Source of the DNA: Bacteroidales bacterium
GTDB lineage: Bacteria > Bacteroidota > Bacteroidia > Bacteroidales > Bacteroidaceae
Length of the DNA stretch: 25,461 bases
Direction: 5' to 3'
Assembly (NCBI GenBank): GCA_004557035.1
Contig: SFFB01000043.1
Span: forward strand, 1-25,461
The notes under the pieces were generated by a model. It was not told the DNA's origin, did no database searches, and worked only from the letters and a program-made list of their open reading frames with translations. A program made the translations under genes and the position numbers. Position 1 is the first letter of the stretch. Each line of letters begins with the position of its first letter. This document shows, in pieces, positions 7,496 through 15,120 of the stretch.

Positions 7496-9169
7496 ATGAA
7501 ATCAAGCACTATACATAATAACGAAGCCAGCAGTTTGTTGCTGCAAGGCGGAAGAGTGGTCGACGTCACCGCGGGACGTATGCTCGAAGCCGACGTGTTG
7601 ATAAGAAACGGACGCATAGAGAGGATTGGACGGCCGCTTACCGCCTCGGCCGATGCCACGATAGACTGCAGCGGACGGGTGATTACGGCGGGTTTTGTCG
7701 ACGCCCATGTCCATATTGAGTCGAGTATGGTGTTGCCTCAGGCGTTTGGCGAGGCTGTGTTGCCGCACGGCACCACCACGGTGATTGCCGACCCCCACGA
7801 GGCGGTGAATGTGGGCGGTGCGTCGGCGCTCGATGTGTTTCTCGAAGAGGCCCGTCTGTCGCCGGCCGACGTCTTCACGGTGGTGCCCTCGAGCGTTCCG
7901 GCCACACCTTTCGACACAAACGGAGCCGGTGAGTTTACGGCAGACGAAATGAAGCCATATGTCTGTCGCGACGACGTGGTGGGACTTGGCGAGGTGATGT
8001 GTTTTGTGGATGTGAAAAACAAGCGAAAGGAGATTTTGGACAAAATCAATCTTTTCAAAGACAAGACCATTGACGGCCATACGGCCGGTATGCCCGAAGA
8101 GTGGGTGGAAGAATATGCTGCAGCCGGCGTAAAAAACGACCACGAATGTGTGTCGGCTGAGGCGCTCCTTCACCGCTACGCCTGTGGCATGAACATCTAC
8201 GTGCGCGAAGGCAGTGCGGCGCGCAATGCCCGCGAACTACTCACGGCAGTCAAGGCTCACGGCCTCGACACCAAGCGTTTCGCCTTCTGCACTGACGACA
8301 AGCACCTGGCCACAATTGCTCGTGAGGGACACATCTCTTATATCGTGCGCATGGCGCTGGCCATGGGTTTCAGTTGGCCCGAAGTGGCCCTGATGGCCTC
8401 AGACAATGCTTGCCGTTTTTATGGTTTGAAAGACAGAGGCCGTATGGCCGAAGGCTATCGGGCCGACATTGTGGTGACGGATGCCGACTGCCGGCACATC
8501 GACTGGGTGATTAAAGACGGCAGAATTGTGGCGCAAAACCAAAGCGTCCTATCAGACGACTCTCATCATAAAGAAGTGAGACGGTTTGCAAACACGGTAA
8601 AATTTCGCACACTCTCACCCGAAGACTTCACCCTACCCGACCGACTTCGCCATATGGCATTGGTACTCACAGAGGGTCAACTGCTCACCAAACTGAAACA
8701 TCTCGAAGGCGACGCATGGCGCAATTTGCCTCTTTTGGCCACGATAGAGCGCCATGGGCGTAACGGCAATATGGCGGTTTGCCTGCTCGAAGGTTATGGC
8801 ATCAGGGGCGGTGCCGTAGCCACCAGTGTCTCTCACGACTCCCATAATGTGGTGTGTGCCGGCGACAATCCTGAAGATATGGCCTTGGCCACCAACACCT
8901 TGCGCGATATGGGCGGCGGATATGTGGTGGCTTCAGGCGGCCGTGTGTTGGCTTCTTTGGCATTGCCGGCTTTCGGTCTGATGGCCACAGGCGATGCCCA
9001 CAGTGTGGCCGAGCGCATCAGCCAGCTTGAGACGGCGGCTCATCAGTTGGGCGTCAACCCCGGCATAGACCCCTTTATCACGCTCTCGTTTGTGGCCTTG
9101 CCCGTCATCCCTTCTGTGCGCCTGCTCGACACGGGCCTTTTCCTCACCGATACGCAGGAGTTTCTTTGA
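7496..9169 (+). CDS. ade: Adenine deaminase
   Basis: A 557-residue cytoplasmic amidohydrolase that deaminates adenine to hypoxanthine for purine salvage. The metal-binding HVHIESS is at residues 71-77. DPHEAVNVGG begins at 99, SSVPATPFDTNGAG spans about 132-145, GLGEVMCF is at 163-170, DGHTAGM at 193-199, NDHE at 214-217 and the C-terminal metal ligand motif CTDDKH at 265-270. These are the signature blocks of Ade-type adenine deaminases. A second, C-terminal domain (about 350-557) completes the usual length. It starts at the ATG at 7496, under a perfect Bacteroidota promoter. The stop is 158 bases before a WYL-domain regulator, which has its own promoter. Hypoxanthine feeds into IMP, the substrate of guaB in this window. 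Confidence 0.95.
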   Translation: MKSSTIHNNEASSLLLQGGRVVDVTAGRMLEADVLIRNGRIERIGRPLTASADATIDCSGRVITAGFVDAHVHIESSMVLPQAFGEAVLPHGTTTVIADPHEAVNVGGASALDVFLEEARLSPADVFTVVPSSVPATPFDTNGAGEFTADEMKPYVCRDDVVGLGEVMCFVDVKNKRKEILDKINLFKDKTIDGHTAGMPEEWVEEYAAAGVKNDHECVSAEALLHRYACGMNIYVREGSAARNARELLTAVKAHGLDTKRFAFCTDDKHLATIAREGHISYIVRMALAMGFSWPEVALMASDNACRFYGLKDRGRMAEGYRADIVVTDADCRHIDWVIKDGRIVAQNQSVLSDDSHHKEVRRFANTVKFRTLSPEDFTLPDRLRHMALVLTEGQLLTKLKHLEGDAWRNLPLLATIERHGRNGNMAVCLLEGYGIRGGAVATSVSHDSHNVVCAGDNPEDMALATNTLRDMGGGYVVASGGRVLASLALPAFGLMATGDAHSVAERISQLETAAHQLGVNPGIDPFITLSFVALPVIPSVRLLDTGLFLTDTQEFL

Positions 9170-9220
9170 AAAGCAGAAGCCAGGCAAGAGTTTTTTATTA
9201 TTCATCACGCTTTTTTGTTG

Positions 9221-9254
9221 ACTACGCAGATAGATTGCACAATGACTGCGTAGT
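9221..9254. promoter_or_regulatory. Perfect 9-base inverted repeat, possible operator
   Basis: ACTACGCAG at 9221-9229 and CTGCGTAGT at 9246-9254 form a perfect inverted repeat with a 16-base spacer. The right arm overlaps the -7 box at 9251-9258, just upstream of the WYL regulator gene. It could be an operator for self-repression. Alternatively it could be a long-loop terminator for ade, although the T run after it is short (TTTT). Confidence 0.5.
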
Positions 9255-9258
9255 TTTG
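9251..9258 (+). promoter_or_regulatory. -7 box of the WYL regulator promoter
   Basis: TAGTTTTG matches the Bacteroidota -7 consensus TAnnTTTG exactly. No good -33 element is present at the usual distance. The start codon lies 69 bases further on. Confidence 0.55.
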
Positions 9259-9327
9259 CACACAGAGTCACCGCAGCAACTCTGCGGCGTCTTGTTTTCT
9301 TCAGACTTATCCTTAACCTTACGCTCT

Positions 9328-10341
9328 ATGCCTGCGAATAAAAACGCTTTAATCCGCTACAAAACAATAGATAATTGCCTCAGCAACCGCTACCGACGCT
9401 GGACCATAGACGACTTGGTGGAGGCGTGCAGTGAGGCACTCTACGACTGCGAAGGTATCAGCCGGGGTGTGAGTGTACGCACCGTCCAGGCCGACTTGCA
9501 GATGATGCGCTCTGACAAGCTTGGCTATAATGCGCCCATAGAGGTATACGACCATAAATATTATCGCTATGCCGACCCCGACTATAGCATCACGGCCATG
9601 CCGCTGTCCAAAAACGACCTTGAAGGTCTGCGCCAAGCCGTGGATATGTTGCGCCAATTGCAAGACTTCGACCAGTTTGTGGAATTGAGTGACGTGGTGA
9701 GCCGCCTTGAAGAGAAACTCGCCCTCACAGGCAAGAAGAAAAGTCCGATTGTACATTTCGACAACGTGCCCAACCTGAAAGGACTGAAATGGCTGGGGCC
9801 GCTTTATGCCCACATCCGTCACCGCCAGACGTTGTGCATTGCCTACCAGTCGTTCACGGCGCGCGAACCTCACGAGTTTGTCATCTGCCCTCACCTGCTG
9901 AAGGAGTTTCGCAACCGCTGGTTTCTCTATGGTACGCGGCAAAACGACCTGCAGATCTACAACCTTGCGCTTGACCGCATCATAGACATCCGGCCCTCAG
10001 ACAGCCCCTATCGCGACAATCCGAACTTTGACCCGGCACACTACTTTGACGATGTCATCGGCGTGACCAAGAATGCCGGTCTCAAGCCTCAACGCATCAA
10101 AATTTGGACCTCGGCAGAGCAGAGCGACTATATTCTGACCAAACCCATTCATCCCTCACAACTTCTTTTGACTCGGGCCAAAGACGGGAGCTGCGTGTTT
10201 GAATTTCGGGTGATAGTGAATGTCGAACTTTATTCGGTGTTGATGTCGTATGGGCCCGGGGTCAAGGTGATGTCTCCGAAGTTTGTGGCCCAACACATGA
10301 GAGACAGGCTGAACGAGGCCTGCAAGATGTATGATGAATAA
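9328..10341 (+). CDS. WYL-domain transcriptional regulator
   Basis: A 337-residue cytoplasmic protein. The N-terminal third (about residues 5-80) looks like a helix-turn-helix region, with ISRGVSVRTVQADLQMM as the likely recognition part. The middle and C-terminal part carries a WYL domain, with IAYQSF near 171 and RWFLYG at 197-202 in place of the signature tryptophan-tyrosine-leucine. A WYL C-terminal extension follows. WYL domains bind small ligands or nucleic acid and often control stress or defence genes. I chose the ATG at 9328; the frame is open back to 9166, but that segment contains the promoter and inverted repeat. Neighbours are adenine deaminase upstream and convergent murF-alr downstream; no defence genes are nearby. 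The target genes are unknown. Confidence 0.85.
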   Translation: MPANKNALIRYKTIDNCLSNRYRRWTIDDLVEACSEALYDCEGISRGVSVRTVQADLQMMRSDKLGYNAPIEVYDHKYYRYADPDYSITAMPLSKNDLEGLRQAVDMLRQLQDFDQFVELSDVVSRLEEKLALTGKKKSPIVHFDNVPNLKGLKWLGPLYAHIRHRQTLCIAYQSFTAREPHEFVICPHLLKEFRNRWFLYGTRQNDLQIYNLALDRIIDIRPSDSPYRDNPNFDPAHYFDDVIGVTKNAGLKPQRIKIWTSAEQSDYILTKPIHPSQLLLTRAKDGSCVFEFRVIVNVELYSVLMSYGPGVKVMSPKFVAQHMRDRLNEACKMYDE

Positions 10342-10387
10342 TGAAGAGAAGAATGGTTTGAACGAACAGGCGAGACAGAAGATGCGA

Positions 10388-10424
10388 CCCGGCACAACTT
10401 GCTTTCCATAGGCAAGTGGCCGGG
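10388..10424. terminator. Hairpin between convergent genes
   Basis: CCCGGC (10388-10393) pairs with GCCGGG (10419-10424), and inside it CTTGC (10398-10402) pairs with GCAAG (10412-10416), with a bulge between. It lies between the ends of the WYL gene (+) and murF-alr (-), so it may serve both strands. Neither side has a strong T run, so the terminator call is tentative. Confidence 0.5.
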
Positions 10425-10457
10425 CCGCTTTGTTGTATCGTTTTCCTAAAAGAGCGT

Positions 10458-12932
10458 TTACTGGAAATAGACGCGTTTCACACGGTCTGAGACTGAGGTG
10501 AGCACCTCATAAGGGATGGTTCCGAGCAGGTCGCTCAGCACCGTGACGGGCAGATGGTCGCCAAAGATTTCGACGGTGTCGCCTTCGTGGCAGTCTATGT
10601 CGGTGACGTCGATCATACACACGTCCATGCAGATGTTACCCACATACGGTGCCTTCTCGCCGCCCACGAGGCAGTAGCCGCGGCGGTTGCCCAGTCGGCG
10701 GTCGAGACCGTCGGCGTAGCCAATGGGAATGGCGGCAATGCGCGAGGGACGGTCGGTGAAGGTGCGGCGCGAATAGCCTATGCTGTCGCCGGCGGGCACG
10801 TCGCGTATCTGGAGAATGGTGGTCTTAAGCGTCGTCACGTTGTGGAGCGTGCGGTTGTCGATGGGGTCTACACCATAGAGGCCCAGTCCGAGGCGCACCA
10901 TGTCGAGTTGGCGTTCGGGAAAACGCTCAATGGCGGCACTGTTGCAGATGTGACGCAGAATGCGGTGGGGCCAAGCGTGGACAATCTGCAAAGAAGCCTC
11001 GTCGAAGAGCCGGAATTGCTCGGCCGAGAAGGCGTCAAAGTCCGGCGAGTCACTACCCACAAAATGCGAGAACACCGAGCGGGGCATCAACGCCGACTGA
11101 TGGTGCAGACGGTCGATGAGTTGGGCGATGTCGGTTTTGGGGTTGAAGCCCAGACGGTGCATGCCGGTGTCGAGCTTGAGGTGAATGGGGAAACCTTGTA
11201 TGCCCTCACGCTCAGCAGCTTTGATGAGGGCTTCAAGAAGGGTGAAATTATAGACTTCAGGTTCGAGTCTATGGGCAAACAATGTGCGGAACGCCGACAT
11301 CTCGGGATTCATCACCATGATGCTGCCCGTGATACCGGCTTCGCGCAGCGCCACCCCTTCGTCAGCCACGGCCACGGCAAGACAGTCCACGCCGCGGTCT
11401 TGCAGCGTCCGCGCCACCTCCACACTGCCGGCCCCGTAGGCTGAGGCCTTGACCATACAAGTCACCATGGTTTCGGGGCGTAGGTGCGAGCGATAGAAGT
11501 TGAGGTTGTCGGCAATGGCGCCAAGGTTCACCTCGAGAATGGTCTCGTGCACCTTGAGCGAGAGCCGGTCGGTGATGCGTTCAAATCCGGCCACGCGTGC
11601 ACCTTTTACCAACACGGTGCAGCCACTCAAGCGGTCGAGCAGACCGTCGGCAAGCAGATCGTCGGCCTGGAGGAAAAAGGCTTTTTCTTTGATGCCTTCA
11701 AAGCAGTGGCGGGCGCGGCAAATCTCCTGTCCCACCCCCACAAGCAGGTCTATGCCTCTGGCCTGAACCATTTCGGCAACTTTGGCATAAAGTTCGTCAG
11801 ACGGTAATCCGGTCTGGAGTATGTCTGAAACGATGAGCACACGGCGCGCGGCTCGCCGACGGCTCACGAAATCGAGCGCAATGTCTAGCGAGTTGACGTC
11901 GGAGTTATAGGCGTCGTCGATGATGGTGCAGCCTCTCACGCCTCCCTTGACTTCGAGACGCATGGCCAGATGTTCGAGGCGTGGCATACGTTCGGCAATG
12001 ACCGCAGCAGGGAGCCCAAGACACAGCGCCATAGCCAGACAGTGCAGGCAGTTGGTGAGTGAGGCCTCGTCGGCAAAGGGGATGTGTAGCGCATATTCCT
12101 GGCCTTGCCAGACATAGGCCACGTCGGTCTGACCGTTGTTTTTGTCCAGGGCTTTGACAAAGAGCGGTGCTGCCGGGTCTTTTCTCGACCAAGCCATACG
12201 CTTACCCTTAAATCCGGCGTCGGTCACACAGGCTCCGATGAGAGGGTCGTCGGCGTCGTAGACCAAGACGTCGCTGTCTTTGAAGAGACAGAGTTTTTCG
12301 AGACACTTTTCGCGCATCGAACTGAAGTTTTCCTGATGGGCCTGCCCAAGGTTGGTCATCACGCCCATTGTGGGCTGTATGATGTCTCTGAGGGCAGCCA
12401 TCTCGCCGGGTTTGGAAATGCCGGCTTCAAATAGGGCCACCTGTGTTTGGTCGCCCATGAGCCACACCGAGAGCGGCACACCCACTTGTGAGTTGTAAGA
12501 GCGCGGCGAGCGGGTCACGGTCAGCGTGGGCGACAGCAGGGCATAGAGCCACTCCTTCACCTCGGTCTTGCCGTTGGACCCAGTCACGCCCACCACGGGC
12601 ACATCATATTCTTCACGATGTCGCTCGGCGAGTCGCTGCAAAGCCTTGAGCGGACTCACCACCACAAGAAAATTGGCCTCGGGACATGACTGGAGAAGCC
12701 CTTCGGGCAAGTCGGCCACCACGAAGTTCCTCACACCGCGTCGGTAGAGGTCGGGGATGAACTTCACGGGGTTTTGCCGCGGCGAGGGGATGGCAAAAAA
12801 GAGTGTGCTTTCGGGAAATGCGAGCGAGCGGCTGTCTGTGAGCAGGAAGCGGATGTGGCAGTCGGTCTCGCCATAGCGGTGCGCGCCTATCAGGGTGGTG
12901 ACCTTCTCGATATGATAACAAGGACCTAACAT
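10458..12932 (-). CDS. murF-alr: Bifunctional MurF ligase / alanine racemase
   Basis: An 824-residue fusion of two cell-wall enzymes. Residues 1 to about 460 are MurF, which joins D-Ala-D-Ala to UDP-MurNAc-tripeptide. It has the ATP loop TGSNGKT at 117-123, SYNSQVGVPLS at 145-155 and DDAYNSDVNSL at 339-349. From about 465 onward is alanine racemase, which makes the D-alanine. The PLP lysine is K495 in MVKASAYG, KLDTGMHRLGF is at 586-596, the second catalytic tyrosine is Y720 in SIGYSRR, and IPIGYADG and ICMD follow. The fusion is well known in Bacteroidota and couples D-Ala supply to its use. The start ATG at 12930-12932 is about 75 bases downstream of a minus-strand -7 box. Both sets of key residues look intact. 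It is transcribed alone and against its neighbours. Confidence 0.96.
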   Translation of the reverse strand: MLGPCYHIEKVTTLIGAHRYGETDCHIRFLLTDSRSLAFPESTLFFAIPSPRQNPVKFIPDLYRRGVRNFVVADLPEGLLQSCPEANFLVVVSPLKALQRLAERHREEYDVPVVGVTGSNGKTEVKEWLYALLSPTLTVTRSPRSYNSQVGVPLSVWLMGDQTQVALFEAGISKPGEMAALRDIIQPTMGVMTNLGQAHQENFSSMREKCLEKLCLFKDSDVLVYDADDPLIGACVTDAGFKGKRMAWSRKDPAAPLFVKALDKNNGQTDVAYVWQGQEYALHIPFADEASLTNCLHCLAMALCLGLPAAVIAERMPRLEHLAMRLEVKGGVRGCTIIDDAYNSDVNSLDIALDFVSRRRAARRVLIVSDILQTGLPSDELYAKVAEMVQARGIDLLVGVGQEICRARHCFEGIKEKAFFLQADDLLADGLLDRLSGCTVLVKGARVAGFERITDRLSLKVHETILEVNLGAIADNLNFYRSHLRPETMVTCMVKASAYGAGSVEVARTLQDRGVDCLAVAVADEGVALREAGITGSIMVMNPEMSAFRTLFAHRLEPEVYNFTLLEALIKAAEREGIQGFPIHLKLDTGMHRLGFNPKTDIAQLIDRLHHQSALMPRSVFSHFVGSDSPDFDAFSAEQFRLFDEASLQIVHAWPHRILRHICNSAAIERFPERQLDMVRLGLGLYGVDPIDNRTLHNVTTLKTTILQIRDVPAGDSIGYSRRTFTDRPSRIAAIPIGYADGLDRRLGNRRGYCLVGGEKAPYVGNICMDVCMIDVTDIDCHEGDTVEIFGDHLPVTVLSDLLGTIPYEVLTSVSDRVKRVYFQ

Positions 12933-13008
12933 GAGATGGTAATGTAGAATGATTTGCCTTATATATAATATGGTGTGGCACCGACGTGGTCGACGCCCAT
13001 CTGAATTG

Positions 13009-13016
13009 CAAAGTTA
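13009..13016 (-). promoter_or_regulatory. -7 box of murF-alr
   Basis: Read on the minus strand this is TAACTTTG, an exact match to TAnnTTTG, 77 bases upstream of the murF-alr start codon. No consensus -33 element is found at the usual distance. Confidence 0.55.
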
Positions 13017-13074
13017 TGAAAAACCGCCGCCGGATGTATGGGTCCGACGCCAAAAAAACGGCAGGCTTTTGTAT

Positions 13075-13105
13075 TTTGCTTGTCGGTCCGTGAGGCGTAT
13101 CTTTG
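13075..13105 (+). promoter_or_regulatory. Isolated consensus promoter
   Basis: TTTG at 13075-13078, exactly 19 bases, then TATCTTTG at 13098-13105: a perfect Bacteroidota promoter. It does not precede a gene closely; an intrinsic terminator begins 21 bases after it. Confidence 0.7.
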
Positions 13106-13125
13106 AGGTAGGAAAGAAGAAGAGG

Positions 13126-13148
13126 GAGGCCGGGCGGCCTCTTTTTTT
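13126..13148 (+). terminator. Intrinsic terminator just after an isolated promoter
   Basis: GAGGCC (13126-13131) pairs perfectly with GGCCTC (13136-13141) around the loop GGGC, followed by seven Ts (13142-13148). It would end any transcript from the promoter at 13075-13105 after only about 40 bases. Confidence 0.8.
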
Positions 13149-13169
13149 GTGTTTCAACGGGTTACGGGA

Positions 13170-13216
13170 ATAAGGACAGTTTTCACGGGCCTTATGACAG
13201 AAAAAATTGTCCTTAT
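13170..13216. repeat. 14-base inverted repeat (stem-loop)
   Basis: The left arm at 13170-13183 (ATAAGGACAGTTTT) pairs with the right arm at 13203-13216 with one G-U pair and no mismatches, leaving a 19-base loop. The sequence CCTTATGACA (13190-13199) in the loop is repeated with one change at 13211-13220, so two alternative pairings with the left arm are possible. Confidence 0.6.
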
Positions 13217-13516
13217 CACAGGCCTTGCCGAAAGAAATCAAAGTCATTTTTTGAGCCTTTCAGAAGTTACTGTCAAGCACTCAGATTTAATATTATATAA
13301 TCAAATAATTGATTTTCTTTATTTTAATTAGTATTGTTAAAGTATCACTTCACATTAAACGGCAATTTGTGATTTCTTGAATATTGACCGAAAAGACGTC
13401 AAAACGCAGAGATTTTGGTCACGTCAACGCCATGATTTGAACAAATGGCCGGGCTGAATGGCAGAGACCTGGAAGCCCATGAAAAAGTAGCGGAGACATC
13501 ACGGAAAGAGTAAAAA

Positions 13517-13548
13517 TTTGGACAATAAGATTATTTGCCTTAATTTCG
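13517..13548 (+). promoter_or_regulatory. Promoter for the manC-like gene
   Basis: TTTG at 13517-13520, a 20-base spacer, and TAATTTCG at 13541-13548, one mismatch from TAnnTTTG. It would give a leader of roughly 45 bases before the ATG at 13598. Confidence 0.55.
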
Positions 13549-13597
13549 CCATATTAAGCGGCTTTTATGCGGCCTACTCCACTTCACAAACTTATCT

Positions 13598-14944
13598 ATG
13601 CAAATCATCTTACTCTCAGGCGGCTCCGGCCAACGCCTCTGGCCGATGTCGAACGGCAAACGCGCCAAACAATTCCTCAAACTCTTCACTGCTCCCGACG
13701 GCTCACGCGAGTCGATGATGCAGCGCATGATGCGACAAATGCAGACTGCCGGACTCACGGGCGACTTCACCGTCGTGACGAGCGACGACCAGCGCGACAT
13801 CATAGCCAGCCAGTTCGGCCAAAACGTCGACGTGGTGATTGAACCCTCACGCCGCGGCACCTACCCGGCACTGGCGCTCGCCGCAGCCCGTCTGGCACTC
13901 GACCGCCATCTGCCCGACGACGAAGTGGTCGTGGCCATGCCCTGCGACGTCTATGCCGAAACGGCCTATTTCGCCACCATCAACACCATAGCCGCCGCCG
14001 TGAAAAGCGGGGAAGCCACCCTGGCAATGATAGGACTGACACCATCCTCTCCTTCAAGCAAATACGGCTATATTATTACAGCAAAAGATGAAGCTGAAAG
14101 CAGCAGCCTTCGCAGTGTGTTGCGCTTCGTTGAAAAGCCGGGGCCTCAACAAGCCGAGAAGCTGGTCTACGAGGGAGCCAGATGGAATGCCGGCGTTTTT
14201 GCCTTCCGTCTGGGCTATCTCAAAAAACACCTTGCCAAACGCTTGGATATGACTTCGCGCAAGACGTTTGAGGTGGGATTTGAGCGACTGCCTCACACGA
14301 GTTTCGACTACGAAGTGGCCGAATGTGAGACGGCGGCCAAGATGAAACCCTTCAATGGGATGTGGCGCGACATCGGAACTTGGGACGCCTTAACGGCTGA
14401 AATTCCGGCCTGTGTCTTGGGCAACGCCCGCGTGGCAGCCGACTGCAAAGGCAGTCACGTTTTCAACGAACTCGACATCCCGGTGCTTTGTCTCGGCATG
14501 CCCGATGCCGTGGTGGCCGCCAGTCCCGACGGCATCCTCGTGGCCGGACTGAAAGCCTGCGACGACGTCGAAAACCATCTCGAAGGCTTGGCCGTGCGAC
14601 CGATGTATGAAGAGCGCCGCTGGGGCACCTATAAAGTGGTGTGTAAAGACACCTTCCCCGACGGTCATCAAATCCTCACCAAAGAGCTCTGCATCACGGC
14701 CGGCCACGGCATCAGCTACCAGCGCCACCATCACCGCGACGAAGTGTGGACCTTCGTGGACGGTACGGGCCGACTGGTGGTGGACGGCGTGGAACGCACC
14801 GTGGGACGCGGCGACGTGGTCAACATACGCCGCGAAAGCCTTCACGCCGTGCGCGCCGTCACCGACCTCACCCTCATCGAGGTGCAAAGCGGCGACCAAC
14901 TTGTCGAGGAAGACATCGACCGCTTCCCCTACGAATGGGACTGA
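13598..14944 (+). CDS. manC: Mannose-1-phosphate guanylyltransferase with C-terminal cupin domain
   Basis: A 448-residue cytoplasmic enzyme that makes GDP-mannose from mannose-1-phosphate and GTP, for surface glycans and GDP-fucose. The nucleotidyltransferase domain spans about residues 1-265, with GGSGQRLWP at 8-16 and the nearby KQF lysine, FVEKP at 177-181, WNAGVF at 196-201 and MWRDIGTWDAL at 255-265. A beta-helix-like linker follows. The C-terminal cupin (about 335-448) has RRWGTYKVV, HHHRDEVW at 377-384 and QSGDQLVEEDIDRF, the isomerase-like half of type II bifunctional enzymes. That half may also isomerise mannose-6-phosphate, but this is inference. It is transcribed alone between a promoter and a terminator. 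The symbol is by family; the split of activities is not proven. Confidence 0.88.
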   Translation: MQIILLSGGSGQRLWPMSNGKRAKQFLKLFTAPDGSRESMMQRMMRQMQTAGLTGDFTVVTSDDQRDIIASQFGQNVDVVIEPSRRGTYPALALAAARLALDRHLPDDEVVVAMPCDVYAETAYFATINTIAAAVKSGEATLAMIGLTPSSPSSKYGYIITAKDEAESSSLRSVLRFVEKPGPQQAEKLVYEGARWNAGVFAFRLGYLKKHLAKRLDMTSRKTFEVGFERLPHTSFDYEVAECETAAKMKPFNGMWRDIGTWDALTAEIPACVLGNARVAADCKGSHVFNELDIPVLCLGMPDAVVAASPDGILVAGLKACDDVENHLEGLAVRPMYEERRWGTYKVVCKDTFPDGHQILTKELCITAGHGISYQRHHHRDEVWTFVDGTGRLVVDGVERTVGRGDVVNIRRESLHAVRAVTDLTLIEVQSGDQLVEEDIDRFPYEWD

Positions 14945-14972
14945 GAGTCTGGAAGGCCAAAAGGCAAAGAGA

Positions 14973-15011
14973 CGTCAAGAGGCCCCACCCCGTCTCTTGA
15001 CGCCTTCTTTT
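14973..15011 (+). terminator. Intrinsic terminator after the manC-like gene
   Basis: CGTCAAGAG (14973-14981) pairs perfectly with CTCTTGACG (14994-15002) around a 12-base loop, followed by a T-rich run (15003-15011). An alternative pairing of AAGAGACG with CGTCTCTT overlaps it, so two stems compete. Confidence 0.7.
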
Positions 15012-15065
15012 CAAAAAGTCCAAACCACATAGCAACACAAAAAAGTGAAAAACGACGTTTAATTC

Positions 15066-15096
15066 TTGCTAAGGTCGCGCGAAAAAGTTACTTTTG
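15066..15096 (+). promoter_or_regulatory. Promoter of guaB
   Basis: TTG at 15066-15068, a 20-base spacer, then TACTTTTG at 15089-15096, an exact -7 match. The likely transcription start is about 15-20 bases before the ATG at 15121. That rules out the longer frame beginning at 15094, which overlaps the -7 box. Confidence 0.7.
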
Positions 15097-15120
15097 CACG
15101 CAATAAAAAACCAAGTTCCT

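Larger units (their letters stand above)
12933..13597. other. 665-base non-coding gap with divergent promoters, a terminator and hairpins
   Basis: No convincing gene lies here. It holds the murF-alr promoter (minus), an isolated plus-strand promoter with a terminator directly after it, a long stem-loop at 13170-13216, a very AT-rich stretch around 13280-13370, and a promoter for the manC-like gene at the far end. A second hairpin pairs TGACC-g-AAAA (13385-13394, one bulged base) with TTTTGGTCA (13413-13421). The largest reading frames are about 60 codons and not protein-like. The gap is notably longer than others in this gene-dense window. Confidence 0.65.

Noticed and set aside
9166..9327. 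Upstream extension of the WYL protein from a TTG overlapping the ade stop
   Set aside because: The segment contains the -7 box and inverted repeat, and the HTH region starts after the ATG at 9328.
10554..11444. 296-codon plus-strand frame opposite alanine racemase
   Set aside because: It is a shadow of murF-alr, whose motifs are unmistakable; the translation is low in normal protein character.
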